Source: an uncultured Mollicutes bacterium (lineage in GTDB: Bacteria > Bacillota_I > Bacilli_A > RFN20 > CAG-826). Taken from it: DNA of 64,000 nucleotides. The stretch is taken from the NCBI GenBank assembly GCA_900540385.1, contig UQFY01000003.1:62001-126000 (forward strand), in the 5' to 3' direction. This document shows, piece by piece, positions 54,508 through 63,418 of this stretch; position 1 is the stretch's first letter; each line of letters opens with the position of its first letter. The notes beneath the pieces were generated by a model. The model was not told the origin of the DNA. It saw only the letters and a program-made list of their open reading frames with translations, and made no database searches. Both the position numbers and the translations under genes were made by a program.

Positions 54508-54642
54508 TCTGACGTCGGCCACGAATGGGCGCACCCAAGTGTGATGATGGAGGTTTACGTTCATGTGAACTCGAAGTCTATCACAAAGCTCATGGAAAGG
54601 AAGTCAACTTGTACACCCAGACAGGTACTTATCACGTTTTAA
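54508..54642 (+). pseudogene. Possible C-terminal remnant of a tyrosine recombinase
   Basis: One frame reads VGHEWAHPSVMMEVYVHV, close to the G-H...P-x-x-T-M-E-V-Y-x-H-V ending of phage integrases, whose His and Tyr are catalytic. The Thr is replaced by Met and nothing of the N-terminal part remains. A second frame over the same bases is also open for ~40 codons, so this call is moderate. Confidence 0.4.
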
Positions 54643-54680
54643 AAAGAACATACGGGAAAATAAAGTGTTTGAAAATATAA
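54636..54680. repeat. Diverged direct repeat, right copy
   Basis: Partner of 53046-53092, sharing GGGAAAATAAAGTG and the flanks. It is followed by a terminator-like hairpin, of which the left copy has a decayed version. Confidence 0.65.
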
Positions 54681-54689
54681 TTCGCAAAT

Positions 54690-54731
54690 GGATGGTTCGT
54701 TTTCAAAAAAAGATGAACCATTTTATTTTTA
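54690..54731 (+). terminator. Terminator-like hairpin after the right repeat
   Basis: ATGGTTC (54692) pairs with GAACCAT (54715), followed by TTTTATTTTT. Confidence 0.55.
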
Positions 54732-54885
54732 TGTTTTTTCGATTTTTGAAAATCACTTCATTTTGTTAACTGGATAAATGTCTTTGCCTTTTATGGGTTT
54801 CATTAGAAATCATTTTGGCAACATGGTGTATGATTAATTTTGATGAAAATCATTTTTGGATAAAATGACTAAGGAGGAATTCAAA

Positions 54886-55407
54886 ATGAACGAGTCAATC
54901 AAAACGTTAGAGACAAGATGTTCTTGTAAAGCTTATACCGATAAGATGATTCCTGAAGATATCCTTCAAGAGATACTCGAAGCGGGTTTATATGCACCTA
55001 GCGGCCTTGGCCAACAAAATGCTGCAGCTATTGTTATCACAAACAAAAAGGTTCGTGATGAGTTAGAAGAAGAAAACGCGCGCATCTTAGGAAGAGAGGG
55101 AATCCATCCTTTTTATGACGCCCCGATTGTCGTTCTTGTTATCGCAAAAGGACCTACAGGCATTTATGATGGCTCTTTGATGATTGGGAATATGCTTAAT
55201 GCCGCTTCCTCTTTAGGTGTTGGCGCCTGTTGGATTCACCGTGCAAAGGAAGAGGTTGAAAGAGAGTTTGGGAAGAAACTCTTATTAGAAAATGGTTTCG
55301 ATCCAAATGAATGGCAAGGAATTGGAAACGTTACTCTTGGATACGCTGCTCTTCCTCAAAAAGAGAAATTGTCAAGAAAAGAACATCGTATTGTGTACGT
55401 TCGTTAA
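54886..55407 (+). CDS. Nitroreductase family protein
   Basis: 173 residues from the ATG at 54886, with AGGAGG eight bases upstream. FMN-binding marks are RCSCKAY (with Arg-x-x-x-Arg-like start replaced by Cys), LYAPSGLGQQNAAAIVI and a late GIGNVTLGYA. The family reduces nitro- or quinone-type compounds with NAD(P)H. It ends before a bidirectional terminator. Confidence 0.88.
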   Translation: MNESIKTLETRCSCKAYTDKMIPEDILQEILEAGLYAPSGLGQQNAAAIVITNKKVRDELEEENARILGREGIHPFYDAPIVVLVIAKGPTGIYDGSLMIGNMLNAASSLGVGACWIHRAKEEVEREFGKKLLLENGFDPNEWQGIGNVTLGYAALPQKEKLSRKEHRIVYVR

Positions 55408-55410
55408 AAA

Positions 55411-55445
55411 CATCCCTTAGAAGCGCACTTGTCTAAGGGATTTCT
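55411..55445. terminator. Bidirectional terminator between convergent genes
   Basis: A 10-bp stem ATCCCTTAGA / TCTAAGGGAT with A and T runs on either side. Confidence 0.75.
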
Positions 55446-55472
55446 AATAAAATGAGTTTATTCGTTAAACCC

Positions 55473-56525
55473 TTATTTAATTGGGCGCATATAGAAACGT
55501 CCTTCAACTTGTTCAAGCGGAAGTACTTCGATAAAAGCATTAGGATCTTCTTGTTTAATGAGCTTGATTGCAGAATTTAATTCATAAGAAGAGATGACAA
55601 TATCAAAGATATAACGATCGGCGTTAGAATATACGCCTTTCCCTTTAATCATTGTTGCAGCATGAGGAAGGTGAGAAATGATGAATTGGCCTAATTCCTC
55701 TTCATTGGTAACGATTTGGACTTTTACTTTCTTATTTCTTGTGTGAATTCTATCTACTACAAGAGCAGTAACGAAAAGATAAACAACAGAGAAGACGGCA
55801 CGTGCAAAATGCTCACCAACAATGGCTGTATTGCCCCAACCATCTAATGCACAAGAGAAAATCGTGAATAAGGTAAGGGTTATGCCGTTCATAATAACGG
55901 AATACTTGCCAACTGCCGTTCTTTTCTTTAAAGCGATCCAATAAGCGATAACATCAATTCCGCCCGTAGACAAATCACCCTTAAAGGCGATAGCTGTGCT
56001 TAATCCTGTTGTTGCACCACCAAAAATAACACGAGCAAGAAGACCACCATGGGCACTAACATATTGTCCGATTTGATAGATGACTTCTATTTTTTCTGGA
56101 TTTAATAGTTCTGTAAAAATCGAAGTTTCCAAAACATTGATAAGGGTAAGAAGAGTGTAACGTTTACCAATACCAAAGAAAGACAGAATAATAACAGGGA
56201 TATTGATAACGAAATAAAGGACAGAAAACATTAAGTGTTCCACGGAAACATCAAAATGAACTCCGCATAAATTTAAGAAAATAATCAGAGTCTGAGAGAT
56301 ACCCGATACCCCTCCGGCAACGTATTTATCAATTAGCCAAACACCATCCTTAAGAGTTTGAAGGGAAATGAAGCAGTTAAAGCCAAAAGCGAAAGTGAAG
56401 GCGGATAGAGTAGAAATCAACAAGGCCCAGATGAAATCAAACGTGTGTTTCAAACGAAGATGGTCGTATAACCAATCGTTTACTCTTTCTTTCAAAGTCG
56501 AAAATTTATTATGTATCTTTTTCAT
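55473..56525 (-). CDS. YitT family membrane protein (DUF2179 C-terminus)
   Basis: 350 residues. Five or six TM segments with the YitT signature (VYFVINIPVIILSFFGIGKR in part, GGATTGLSTAIAFKGDLSTGGIDVIAYW in part) and a C-terminal cytoplasmic DUF2179 domain ending VEGRFYMRPIK. Several paralogues are usual in Firmicutes; the function is unknown, with transport suspected. Confidence 0.88.
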   Translation of the reverse strand: MKKIHNKFSTLKERVNDWLYDHLRLKHTFDFIWALLISTLSAFTFAFGFNCFISLQTLKDGVWLIDKYVAGGVSGISQTLIIFLNLCGVHFDVSVEHLMFSVLYFVINIPVIILSFFGIGKRYTLLTLINVLETSIFTELLNPEKIEVIYQIGQYVSAHGGLLARVIFGGATTGLSTAIAFKGDLSTGGIDVIAYWIALKKRTAVGKYSVIMNGITLTLFTIFSCALDGWGNTAIVGEHFARAVFSVVYLFVTALVVDRIHTRNKKVKVQIVTNEEELGQFIISHLPHAATMIKGKGVYSNADRYIFDIVISSYELNSAIKLIKQEDPNAFIEVLPLEQVEGRFYMRPIK

Positions 56526-56625
56526 ATGTCGAAATGATTATATAGGTTGCCCCATCTTAAACAAGTAGAAAAGTGCTTCTTGTTTTCTCTTTCCATTTTT
56601 CTAAAGAAAAAAGAAACATGTTTTA

Positions 56626-56654
56626 TTGCCTATAGCAAGTTGAAATGATAAGAT
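56626..56654 (+). promoter_or_regulatory. Promoter of the 302-residue membrane protein gene
   Basis: TTGCCT and TAAGAT are 17 bases apart, about 47 bases before the start at 56702. Confidence 0.55.
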
Positions 56655-56701
56655 TACATCGCTGTTTATAAAAACAGGCTGCTTTTTGTCGGAGGTTTTC
56701 C

Positions 56702-57610
56702 ATGATATTACTTAAAGCGATTGGTGCATTCTTCGTTAAGATTTGGCGTTGGATCAAGGAAACTGCTTGGGTCCAACCGTTACTTATCGTTGGTGCCATC
56801 TTTGCGATTATTTTCTCCATTCCTTACATCACGAAATGGGCACAGTCCTTCTCTGGTTCAGAAAACGGACAATTCTTCAAACAATACGATGTCTCTATTA
56901 ATAACGAAGAATTTACTTCCGGTAAACGTGTTACCGATGGCGATAATCTTTCCCAAGACTTATATGAAAACACATTAAAAGCATATAACGATGAAGAACA
57001 CGCTACCAAAGCCGCTGATTACAAGGACTTCACCGACAAATATGGTGAGAAATTCTTCCTTGTTTTCTACAAGAAAGACAATGCTTCTTCCGATAATATC
57101 GAATCTGGCTTACGTTATTTGAAAAACAACTGGAACGCTTCCCAATACAATCTTTCTGTCAATGATGATAAAGATCTTGCCTTTAACTTAAAAGCTATCG
57201 ATGCAACCTTCACTTCCGATAATGATTCCGAATATACCATTACCATTGGTGGACAAAGCGCATTCAATCGTTTCCTTTATACCAATGCCAATTTGTTCAA
57301 CATCGCTGGTCCAGTTCTTTCCGAAACTTCTTATCGCACCAGAGCTTCCGTTGCCGAAACTTCTTATGATCAATTTGGTTTAAATAACACCAGCAGTTCT
57401 ACTGCTAATGTCTTAAGCGAATTCCCTCTTCCATGTGTTTGCTTAGTCGATTTCACCGATAAAGCGCTCTCTGCTGGACGTGGCGGATTAAGCGAAATTC
57501 TCTTCAGCGTTTCTGGTGACTCTGAATTGGATCGCGCCAAACTTCTTCTAAATATGTGGAACCACACAGACGAATTTAGCACCACAAATCTCTTCACCAA
57601 ACAAGCCTAA
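56702..57610 (+). CDS. Single-TM protein with large outer domain, unknown
   Basis: 302 residues: a short cytoplasmic start, one TM at about 26-45, then a soluble domain. The segment GEKFFLVFYKKDNASSDN has a thioredoxin-like beta-strand look but no CxxC. CGGAGG stands before the ATG. The codons are notably C/T-ending and regular (AAC, TTC, GGT), as in highly expressed genes. No family recognised. Confidence 0.65.
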   Translation: MILLKAIGAFFVKIWRWIKETAWVQPLLIVGAIFAIIFSIPYITKWAQSFSGSENGQFFKQYDVSINNEEFTSGKRVTDGDNLSQDLYENTLKAYNDEEHATKAADYKDFTDKYGEKFFLVFYKKDNASSDNIESGLRYLKNNWNASQYNLSVNDDKDLAFNLKAIDATFTSDNDSEYTITIGGQSAFNRFLYTNANLFNIAGPVLSETSYRTRASVAETSYDQFGLNNTSSSTANVLSEFPLPCVCLVDFTDKALSAGRGGLSEILFSVSGDSELDRAKLLLNMWNHTDEFSTTNLFTKQA

Positions 57611-57628
57611 TTATTTGAAGACATTTAA

Positions 57629-57662
57629 AAAGCCGTTAACATCATCGTTAACGGTTTTTCTT
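57629..57662. terminator. Bidirectional terminator
   Basis: CCGTTAAC / GTTAACGG stem with a five-base loop, flanked by AAAAAG and TTTTTCTTTT, serving both the 302-residue gene and the convergent coaD unit. Confidence 0.9.
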
Positions 57663-57680
57663 TTCCTTATTATTAATAGC

Positions 57681-58154
57681 TTATTTTCTTTTCTTGTAAT
57701 GTTCTAAAACAACAGCAGGAACCAAAGAGGAAATATCCACACCGTTCTTTTCGAGTTCATTTACCGAAGAAGAAGAAATAAACGTTTCTTCTTTTCTCGC
57801 CATGAAGAAGACCATATCAATGTTTGGATTGGCGAATTCATTGGACGCAGCTAATTGAAACTCGTATTCAAAATCTGTTACAGCGCGAAGACCACGAATG
57901 ATGTGTTTGGCTCCAACCTTTTCGCAATATTTCACAACAAGACCTGGATCATAATCAATTAAAGCGCCAGGAATGTCCTTTGTAGCTTCCTTCATCATCT
58001 CCAGTCTTTCTTCCACGGAGAAAGAAGATTTCTTCGCCGGATTCACCGCTAAAAGAAGAACGACTTTGTCAAACACTTGCAAAGATCTTTTTAAAACACC
58101 GATGTGACCGTTCGTAATAGGGTCAAAAGAACCAGGGTATACAGCGATTTTCAT
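57681..58154 (-). CDS. coaD: Phosphopantetheine adenylyltransferase
   Basis: 157 residues, the normal size. The nucleotidyltransferase start AVYPGSFDPITNGHIGVLKR carries the T/HxGH motif, and ISSSSVNEL is the late SSS(T/x)xVR-like motif. It makes dephospho-CoA from phosphopantetheine and ATP. It follows rsmD by three bases, the classical Firmicutes pairing rsmD-coaD. Confidence 0.96.
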   Translation of the reverse strand: MKIAVYPGSFDPITNGHIGVLKRSLQVFDKVVLLLAVNPAKKSSFSVEERLEMMKEATKDIPGALIDYDPGLVVKYCEKVGAKHIIRGLRAVTDFEYEFQLAASNEFANPNIDMVFFMARKEETFISSSSVNELEKNGVDISSLVPAVVLEHYKKRK

Positions 58155-58157
58155 TTC

Positions 58158-58691
58158 TTACCTCCAAAGGATTTTAATTTTATTTCGCCCGTAACGGTAA
58201 TTTCTTACTTCACGAAACGGGGTTTCATCTATTTTTATTTCATTTTCATATTCTAAAACAATGACACCATCCTCTTTTAAGATGTTCTTTTCAAGAAGGA
58301 GGGAGACTCCTTTTTGATAGAAATCTATATCCTTATAAGGAGGATCCATAAGAACGATGTCCACTTGAGAAGGAAGATTCAAAAGAGCCTTCTCATAGGA
58401 CATATTCCAAACGTGAGCGTTATTCTCTTTTAAAGATGAAAGATTCTTTTGGATGATTTTGCAAGCATCCAAAGATAAATCTACAAAATGAGCGTATTTT
58501 GCTCCACGGGAAAGCATCTCAATCCCTAAAGCACCAGAACCCGCGAACATATCAAGAACAACGGCACCAGGAATCTTTTCTCTTAAAGCGTTTGCTAACG
58601 CTTCTCTTACCATGCTTTTTGTTGGAACGGTAACGAGAGGAGGGACTTCTAAGAGCCTAGAACGATATTTTCCACCTGCTACTTTTAACAT
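58158..58691 (-). CDS. rsmD: 16S rRNA (guanine966-N2)-methyltransferase RsmD
   Basis: 177 residues. GGKYRSRLLE at the start, SAM motif VLDMFAGSGALGIEMLSRGA and catalytic motif IVLMDPPYKD are those of RsmD. It begins directly after the YlbF-like gene stop. Confidence 0.95.
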   Translation of the reverse strand: MLKVAGGKYRSRLLEVPPLVTVPTKSMVREALANALREKIPGAVVLDMFAGSGALGIEMLSRGAKYAHFVDLSLDACKIIQKNLSSLKENNAHVWNMSYEKALLNLPSQVDIVLMDPPYKDIDFYQKGVSLLLEKNILKEDGVIVLEYENEIKIDETPFREVRNYRYGRNKIKILWR

Positions 58692-59057
58692 TCATTTTGC
58701 CTCATGAGAAAGAGTTTTAGACCGAAATGGGCCAAAAAGAATATCATCCATTTGCATATACAAATCGCGAATTGGAACGTAAAGAGAATTATATTCTTGA
58801 ACAAGAGGATGACTATCCAAAGCTAATTTAGCCTCATAAAGAGCTTTTTCGTAGGCTTTTGCTTCAAGAGAATCCTCTTTTGCATAAGAAAGGACTGTCT
58901 CATATTCACGTTCTAGCCTATCTTTCTTTTGGCTAAGCTCAATGACTTCAGGATTAGAAAATAGTTCTTCTTCCAATTGATTGAGGCGAAGAATTCTAGG
59001 ATCCTCCTTAAGAGCTTTCGCTAAGGATTCAACGGATTTAATTATCTCTTCATTCAT
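58692..59057 (-). CDS. YlbF family protein
   Basis: 121 residues, helical, with ALKEDPRILRLNQLEEEL and YEKALYEAKLALDSHPLVQEYNSLY in parts, the Com_YlbF pattern. YlbF relatives form the Y-complex that steers RNase Y in Bacillus, and ylbF-rsmD-coaD order is known there. I chose the ATG at 59057 because TAAAAT ends seven bases upstream. Confidence 0.8.
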   Translation of the reverse strand: MNEEIIKSVESLAKALKEDPRILRLNQLEEELFSNPEVIELSQKKDRLEREYETVLSYAKEDSLEAKAYEKALYEAKLALDSHPLVQEYNSLYVPIRDLYMQMDDILFGPFRSKTLSHEAK

Positions 59058-59106
59058 AATCAACATTTTAACGATTTTCTATTTTCTATGCTACAATTCC
59101 TCATAT

Positions 59107-59658
59107 ATGAATCTCAAAATTGTTAAAGACACAAATCCTAGAATCCACCAACCTTCTACACCTGTAAGTATGCCTCTTTCTGAAGAGGATCGTGAAATCA
59201 TTGATAAAATGTTTGATTACTTAAAAGAAACTCAAGATCCTTCTTTTAGAGAAAAACATCCTGGCGTCCGAGAAGGCGTTGGCTTAGCCGCCCCACAAAT
59301 TGGGGTCTATAAGAACATGCTCGTCATTTATTACCCAGTCGGTGAAAATGAAGAATATGTGCAATATAAACTAATAAATCCAAAAATTGTGGCTAACTCC
59401 GTGAAGAAATGTTTTTTAGAATCCGGAGAAGGCTGTTTATCCGTTGATGGGGAGCATCCTGGGTATGCCTATCGTGATTTTAAAGTCACTGTGAAGGCTT
59501 TCGATACTATTCAAAATAAAGACATAATCATCAACGCAAGAGGTTTCGACGCCATTGTTTTGCAGCATGAGATCGATCACCTTTCTGGCATTTTCTTCTA
59601 TGATAGGATTGATAAAAAAGAACCGTTTAAAAAAGTGATGGGTGCAATTGCCATCTAG
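59107..59658 (+). CDS. def: Peptide deformylase
   Basis: 183 residues. All three motifs are present: GVGLAAPQIGV (1), EGCLSVDG (2, metal Cys) and QHEIDHLSG (3, metal His pair). It removes the formyl group of new proteins. TACAAT lies nine bases before the ATG at 59107; an in-frame ATG 126 bases upstream would lie inside the divergent gene. Confidence 0.95.
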   Translation: MNLKIVKDTNPRIHQPSTPVSMPLSEEDREIIDKMFDYLKETQDPSFREKHPGVREGVGLAAPQIGVYKNMLVIYYPVGENEEYVQYKLINPKIVANSVKKCFLESGEGCLSVDGEHPGYAYRDFKVTVKAFDTIQNKDIIINARGFDAIVLQHEIDHLSGIFFYDRIDKKEPFKKVMGAIAI

Positions 59659-59686
59659 TTTTCTATCTCTTAAAATAAATGAAAAT

Positions 59687-60727
59687 ATGAAGCATAAACA
59701 GTTATCTCTTTTTCTTAGTTTCCTCTTCCTAACTTCTTGTCAGGCTGGGAACGCTTTAGAAAGACCGTATGAGGAATACCGAAACGTCCTTTCTTTTAAA
59801 GATGATACATTTAACATACTACAGCTTACCGATATCCATTGGACCTATGTGACGAAAATCAAGGAAGCTAAAGATTATTTGCAAGCTCTTTTCCTAGATG
59901 CAAAAAAAGAAAAAAGACACGTTGATTTAGTTACCATAACCGGAGATGTTTTCTTAGAAGCAAATAAATCCATCGTTGAAGAACTCTTTTCCTTCCTTTC
60001 TTCATGGGACACCCCGATTGCTGTCACTTATGGAAATCACGACAAAGAAGGCGAATGGAATCTTGATTGGATGAACAAAATGGTTTCAACAAGCAAAAAC
60101 TTTATCGCCAAAACCCTTTCCGATAATGTTTACGGAGACACCAACTATTACATTGATATCCAAGATGGTGAAAATACACTTTGGCAAGTCTACATGATTG
60201 ACTCAAATTCTTTAGCGCCGAAAGATGTCCTGAAATATCAATATGATTGTATCCATGAGAATCAAGTCAAATGGATGAAAGGCATAGCGGATGCTAGTAA
60301 GAAAGGTTCTTCTTATCTTCCTTCATTAGGTTTTTTCCATATTCCTCCAAAAGAATACAAATTTGCAGAGGAAGCCCTTAAGAAAGACCCAAGCAAGGTT
60401 CTTTTAGGGAAGAATGACGAAAAAGCATGCCCTACTTTAATTGATTCTTCTTTTTTCAAAACAGCCAAAGAAATCAATATGAAAGGGATGTTCTTTGGGC
60501 ATGATCATGCGAACGATTCCGTAACAAAATATGAGGAAATGATCATGGGCTATGGTGTGAAATCCAATACAGAGCTTTATTACTATAAAGACGAAAAAGG
60601 TTTTACTAAAACAGGCTATGCCTTCTATGAATTAAGAAAAGATCAAAGTTGGAGCATTCAACATACTTATATGGATTATTCCACAAGAGAAGTAAGAAGA
60701 AGTTCAATTTGGGAGTCCACTTTATGA
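59687..60727 (+). CDS. Calcineurin-like phosphoesterase lipoprotein
   Basis: 346 residues from the ATG at 59687. The lipobox FLTSC (about Cys18) implies surface anchoring. Metal motifs follow in order: QLTDIHW, TITGDVF, TYGNHDKEG, FFHIP and FFGHDHAND, a full metallophosphoesterase set. The substrate is unknown; acid-phosphatase/purple-type homologues act on outer nucleotides or lipids. It overlaps the next gene by four bases. Confidence 0.88.
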   Translation: MKHKQLSLFLSFLFLTSCQAGNALERPYEEYRNVLSFKDDTFNILQLTDIHWTYVTKIKEAKDYLQALFLDAKKEKRHVDLVTITGDVFLEANKSIVEELFSFLSSWDTPIAVTYGNHDKEGEWNLDWMNKMVSTSKNFIAKTLSDNVYGDTNYYIDIQDGENTLWQVYMIDSNSLAPKDVLKYQYDCIHENQVKWMKGIADASKKGSSYLPSLGFFHIPPKEYKFAEEALKKDPSKVLLGKNDEKACPTLIDSSFFKTAKEINMKGMFFGHDHANDSVTKYEEMIMGYGVKSNTELYYYKDEKGFTKTGYAFYELRKDQSWSIQHTYMDYSTREVRRSSIWESTL

Positions 60728-61623
60728 AACGAAGCGTTAACATTTGTCTTAAAGTTCTTGAAGTTCTGCTTTTTCTTTTTGCTTCCATCATGTTCTTCCG
60801 TGGATTTGCCTTTTTCGCATCCGATTTAGATAAGTTTTATAATCAAGGAAGAATTTTCCCGATTGAATTGGCTTACTTCACCCCTATTTATCTATTATTC
60901 GTTTTGCATTTAATCATCTATCCTGAAAACGAAAAACGTTATCGTTTAACCACGTTAGTCAACGGAATTATTTCTGTTTGTTTAGGCCTTTTCATTATCA
61001 TTATCACAAGTGTTTATTGGGGCAAAGGAATCTATTTCTTTGGGGATAAGAATTTCTCCGCTCTTTTCCCAGTCGAGCTTTATTTGATTGCGCTCTTATC
61101 CATTTTGTTTGGAGGAAGCCTTCTTTCTTTATGGAAAAGGAAGGATGTACGTGATTATTACCCTTATGAAGGAAAGATGATTCATAAAGTCTTTGGGTCT
61201 ATTTTCCGTCCTTTCTACGTTTTAGTTAGCCTTTATTTCTTTGGGGGCTTCATCAATTGTTTAATTTCTGATTCTTTCTATCCTTCTTCTTTACCATATT
61301 TCCCTGTTTATATTTTGATTGTTTGGAACGCCTTGATTTTATTCTTCTATGAATTTTTCGTAAGAAACCATGGGGAAATCTCCTTTCAAATGAATAGAAA
61401 AGTCAAGATCATTGTCGCTTCATGTCACTTTGGGTTCGTTAGCATTCTTACGATAGCCATTTATTCTTTGCTGGCTTATAACCCTTATTTTGCCATTGAA
61501 AATTTCCAAGTCCTTTTACCTTTAGATTTCATGGGTTCTTTGACTCTTTTCCTTTACCTCATCAGCATTCCTTCATTTGGATATGCTCTTTATTTCTTCA
61601 TCAGGGCGTTAAAAGAGAAGTGA
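60724..61623 (+). CDS. Polytopic membrane protein, unknown
   Basis: 299 residues with about eight TM segments, no recognised motif. The ATG overlaps the phosphoesterase stop (ATGA), so the two are translationally coupled and may act together at the membrane. Confidence 0.65.
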   Translation: MKRSVNICLKVLEVLLFLFASIMFFRGFAFFASDLDKFYNQGRIFPIELAYFTPIYLLFVLHLIIYPENEKRYRLTTLVNGIISVCLGLFIIIITSVYWGKGIYFFGDKNFSALFPVELYLIALLSILFGGSLLSLWKRKDVRDYYPYEGKMIHKVFGSIFRPFYVLVSLYFFGGFINCLISDSFYPSSLPYFPVYILIVWNALILFFYEFFVRNHGEISFQMNRKVKIIVASCHFGFVSILTIAIYSLLAYNPYFAIENFQVLLPLDFMGSLTLFLYLISIPSFGYALYFFIRALKEK

Positions 61624-61629
61624 TTCTTT

Positions 61630-61644
61630 TGGAAAACGCTTTCA
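61630..61644. promoter_or_regulatory. cre-like site upstream of rnj
   Basis: ATGAAAGCGTTTTCC on the minus strand fits the cre consensus, 94 bases before the RNase J start. It may lie in the 3' end of the previous transcript instead, so its role is open. Confidence 0.4.
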
Positions 61645-61737
61645 TAAAATTCCATAGGGAAACGTATCGCTCTTGTGGTATATTTTCTTTAGCGGAAGTA
61701 CATAAAATTTCGTGATTCATTATTGGAGGAGGCCTTT

Positions 61738-63417
61738 ATGATAGGTTTTCAAAATGGTATAAACGTCTTTGCGCTCGGCGGTTTAGGCGAAGTTGGTAAA
61801 AACACATACTGCATTGAATCGGAGAAAAGCATTATTCTTCTTGATGCTGGCGTTCGTTTCCCCGAAGCGTCCCTTCCAGGCGTTGATTATGTCATTCCTG
61901 ATTACACGTATTTAAAAAATAACCGTAATAAAATTAAAGCACTTTTTATCACCCATGGTCATGAAGACCATATCGGTGGTATTCCTTTCTTAATTCGTTC
62001 AGTTTATATTCCTGTGATTTATGCGCCAAAATTAGCGGCTGCTTTAATTCGTCACAAGTTAGAAGAAAACCGTATCAAAGATCAAATCAAAATCGTGGAA
62101 TACGATTCTGATACGATCGTAAAAATTGCTGATGATTTTGTCGTTTCTTTCTTCCGTGTTACGCACTCTATTCCAGATTCTTTTGGTATTTGCGTCGACA
62201 CAAAAGAAGGGAGAATCGTTGATACAGGCGACTTTAAAATCGATTTAACTCCTGTCGGACCTACTTTTGAAATCTCTAAAGTCGCTAAGTTAGGCACCGA
62301 AGGCGTTGATCTTTTATTAGCCGATTCCACAAATGCGGAAATTGAAGGATACACCCCATCGGAAACCCATGTTCGTAAGGGAGTCGAAGAAATTTTCGAT
62401 AAAGCCCCTGCTAGAATTATTGTCTCCACCTTCTCAAGTAACATTAACCGTATCCAACAGGTGGTTGAGGTTGCTGTTGAGCATAACCGTAAGATTTGTA
62501 TTTTAGGACGCTCAATGGAAACGGTTGTTGGCATTGCCCGTCAATATGGCTATATCAAAATTCCAGATTCATCCTTAATTAAAGATGATCAGATCCGTAA
62601 TTATCGCGCGAGTGAGATTTGTATTCTTTGCACCGGTTCCCAAGGAGAGAGAATGGCTGCTCTTTCCCGTATTGCAAAAGGTGAGCACAAAAACGTTCGT
62701 ATCGTGCCAGGAGATACCATTATCTTCTCCTCTAATCCAATTCCAGGAAACGGCGCTTTAATCGATACATTGGTGAACTTATTGGTCAAAGAAGGGGCGG
62801 ATGTCAAGCAAAACGGTTTGGCTTTCTCTCTTCACTCCTCTGGCCACCCATCCAGACAAGAATTACGCTTAATGCTCCGTTTGACTCAACCAAAATATTT
62901 CATGCCAGCGCATGGTGAATATCGTATGTTAAAACTTCACGGCGAGATTGCCCAGGAAGTTGGTATTCCTAAGGAAAATATCTTTATTTGCGAGAATGGA
63001 GATATGCTTCAACTACGTAATCACGTCGTTTCTTCTTTGGGAATGCATGTTCCTGCTGATGACGTTTATATCGATGGAACGGATTTAGATGGCCTTTCTA
63101 GCGCTGTTATTAATGATCGTGAACAATTAAAGAATAACGGTATCGTTTGCGTTCTTATGACCCTAGATTCAAAGAAGAACAGATTAATTGTTCCTCCAAT
63201 CGTTTATTCTCGTGGGTTTAACGTTTCCGAAGATACGCACGTTATTCGTCATGCCCAGATGCACGCTCAGGAAGTGGTCAATCAAGTAATGGCTCATAAA
63301 GCTTCGTTTGGTGAAATTAAATCTGCTATTAAAGACGCTCTTTCCCACTATATCTATCGTCGAACAGAAAGAAGCCCGATGATTGTCCCAATCATCATGT
63401 CGAGCTCTGAAAAATAA
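61738..63417 (+). CDS. rnj: Ribonuclease J
   Basis: 559 residues from the ATG at 61738, with GGAGGAGG five bases upstream. A metallo-beta-lactamase core with FITHGHEDHIGG, the beta-CASP region (GRSMETVVGIA, HSSGHPSRQEL, PAHGEYRML) and the C-terminal domain common to RNase J. It is a 5'-exonuclease/endonuclease in mRNA decay. It ends one base before maf. Confidence 0.96.
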   Translation: MIGFQNGINVFALGGLGEVGKNTYCIESEKSIILLDAGVRFPEASLPGVDYVIPDYTYLKNNRNKIKALFITHGHEDHIGGIPFLIRSVYIPVIYAPKLAAALIRHKLEENRIKDQIKIVEYDSDTIVKIADDFVVSFFRVTHSIPDSFGICVDTKEGRIVDTGDFKIDLTPVGPTFEISKVAKLGTEGVDLLLADSTNAEIEGYTPSETHVRKGVEEIFDKAPARIIVSTFSSNINRIQQVVEVAVEHNRKICILGRSMETVVGIARQYGYIKIPDSSLIKDDQIRNYRASEICILCTGSQGERMAALSRIAKGEHKNVRIVPGDTIIFSSNPIPGNGALIDTLVNLLVKEGADVKQNGLAFSLHSSGHPSRQELRLMLRLTQPKYFMPAHGEYRMLKLHGEIAQEVGIPKENIFICENGDMLQLRNHVVSSLGMHVPADDVYIDGTDLDGLSSAVINDREQLKNNGIVCVLMTLDSKKNRLIVPPIVYSRGFNVSEDTHVIRHAQMHAQEVVNQVMAHKASFGEIKSAIKDALSHYIYRRTERSPMIVPIIMSSSEK

Positions 63418-63418
63418 A

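Noticed and set aside
54508..54680. A different small protein in the second open frame over the integrase-like tail
   Set aside because: About 40 codons can be read but no start site or family; the G-H...Y-x-H-V pattern of the other frame is more telling.
62082..62534. Open frame of 150 codons opposite RNase J
   Set aside because: Antisense to a highly conserved gene with full motifs; shadow.
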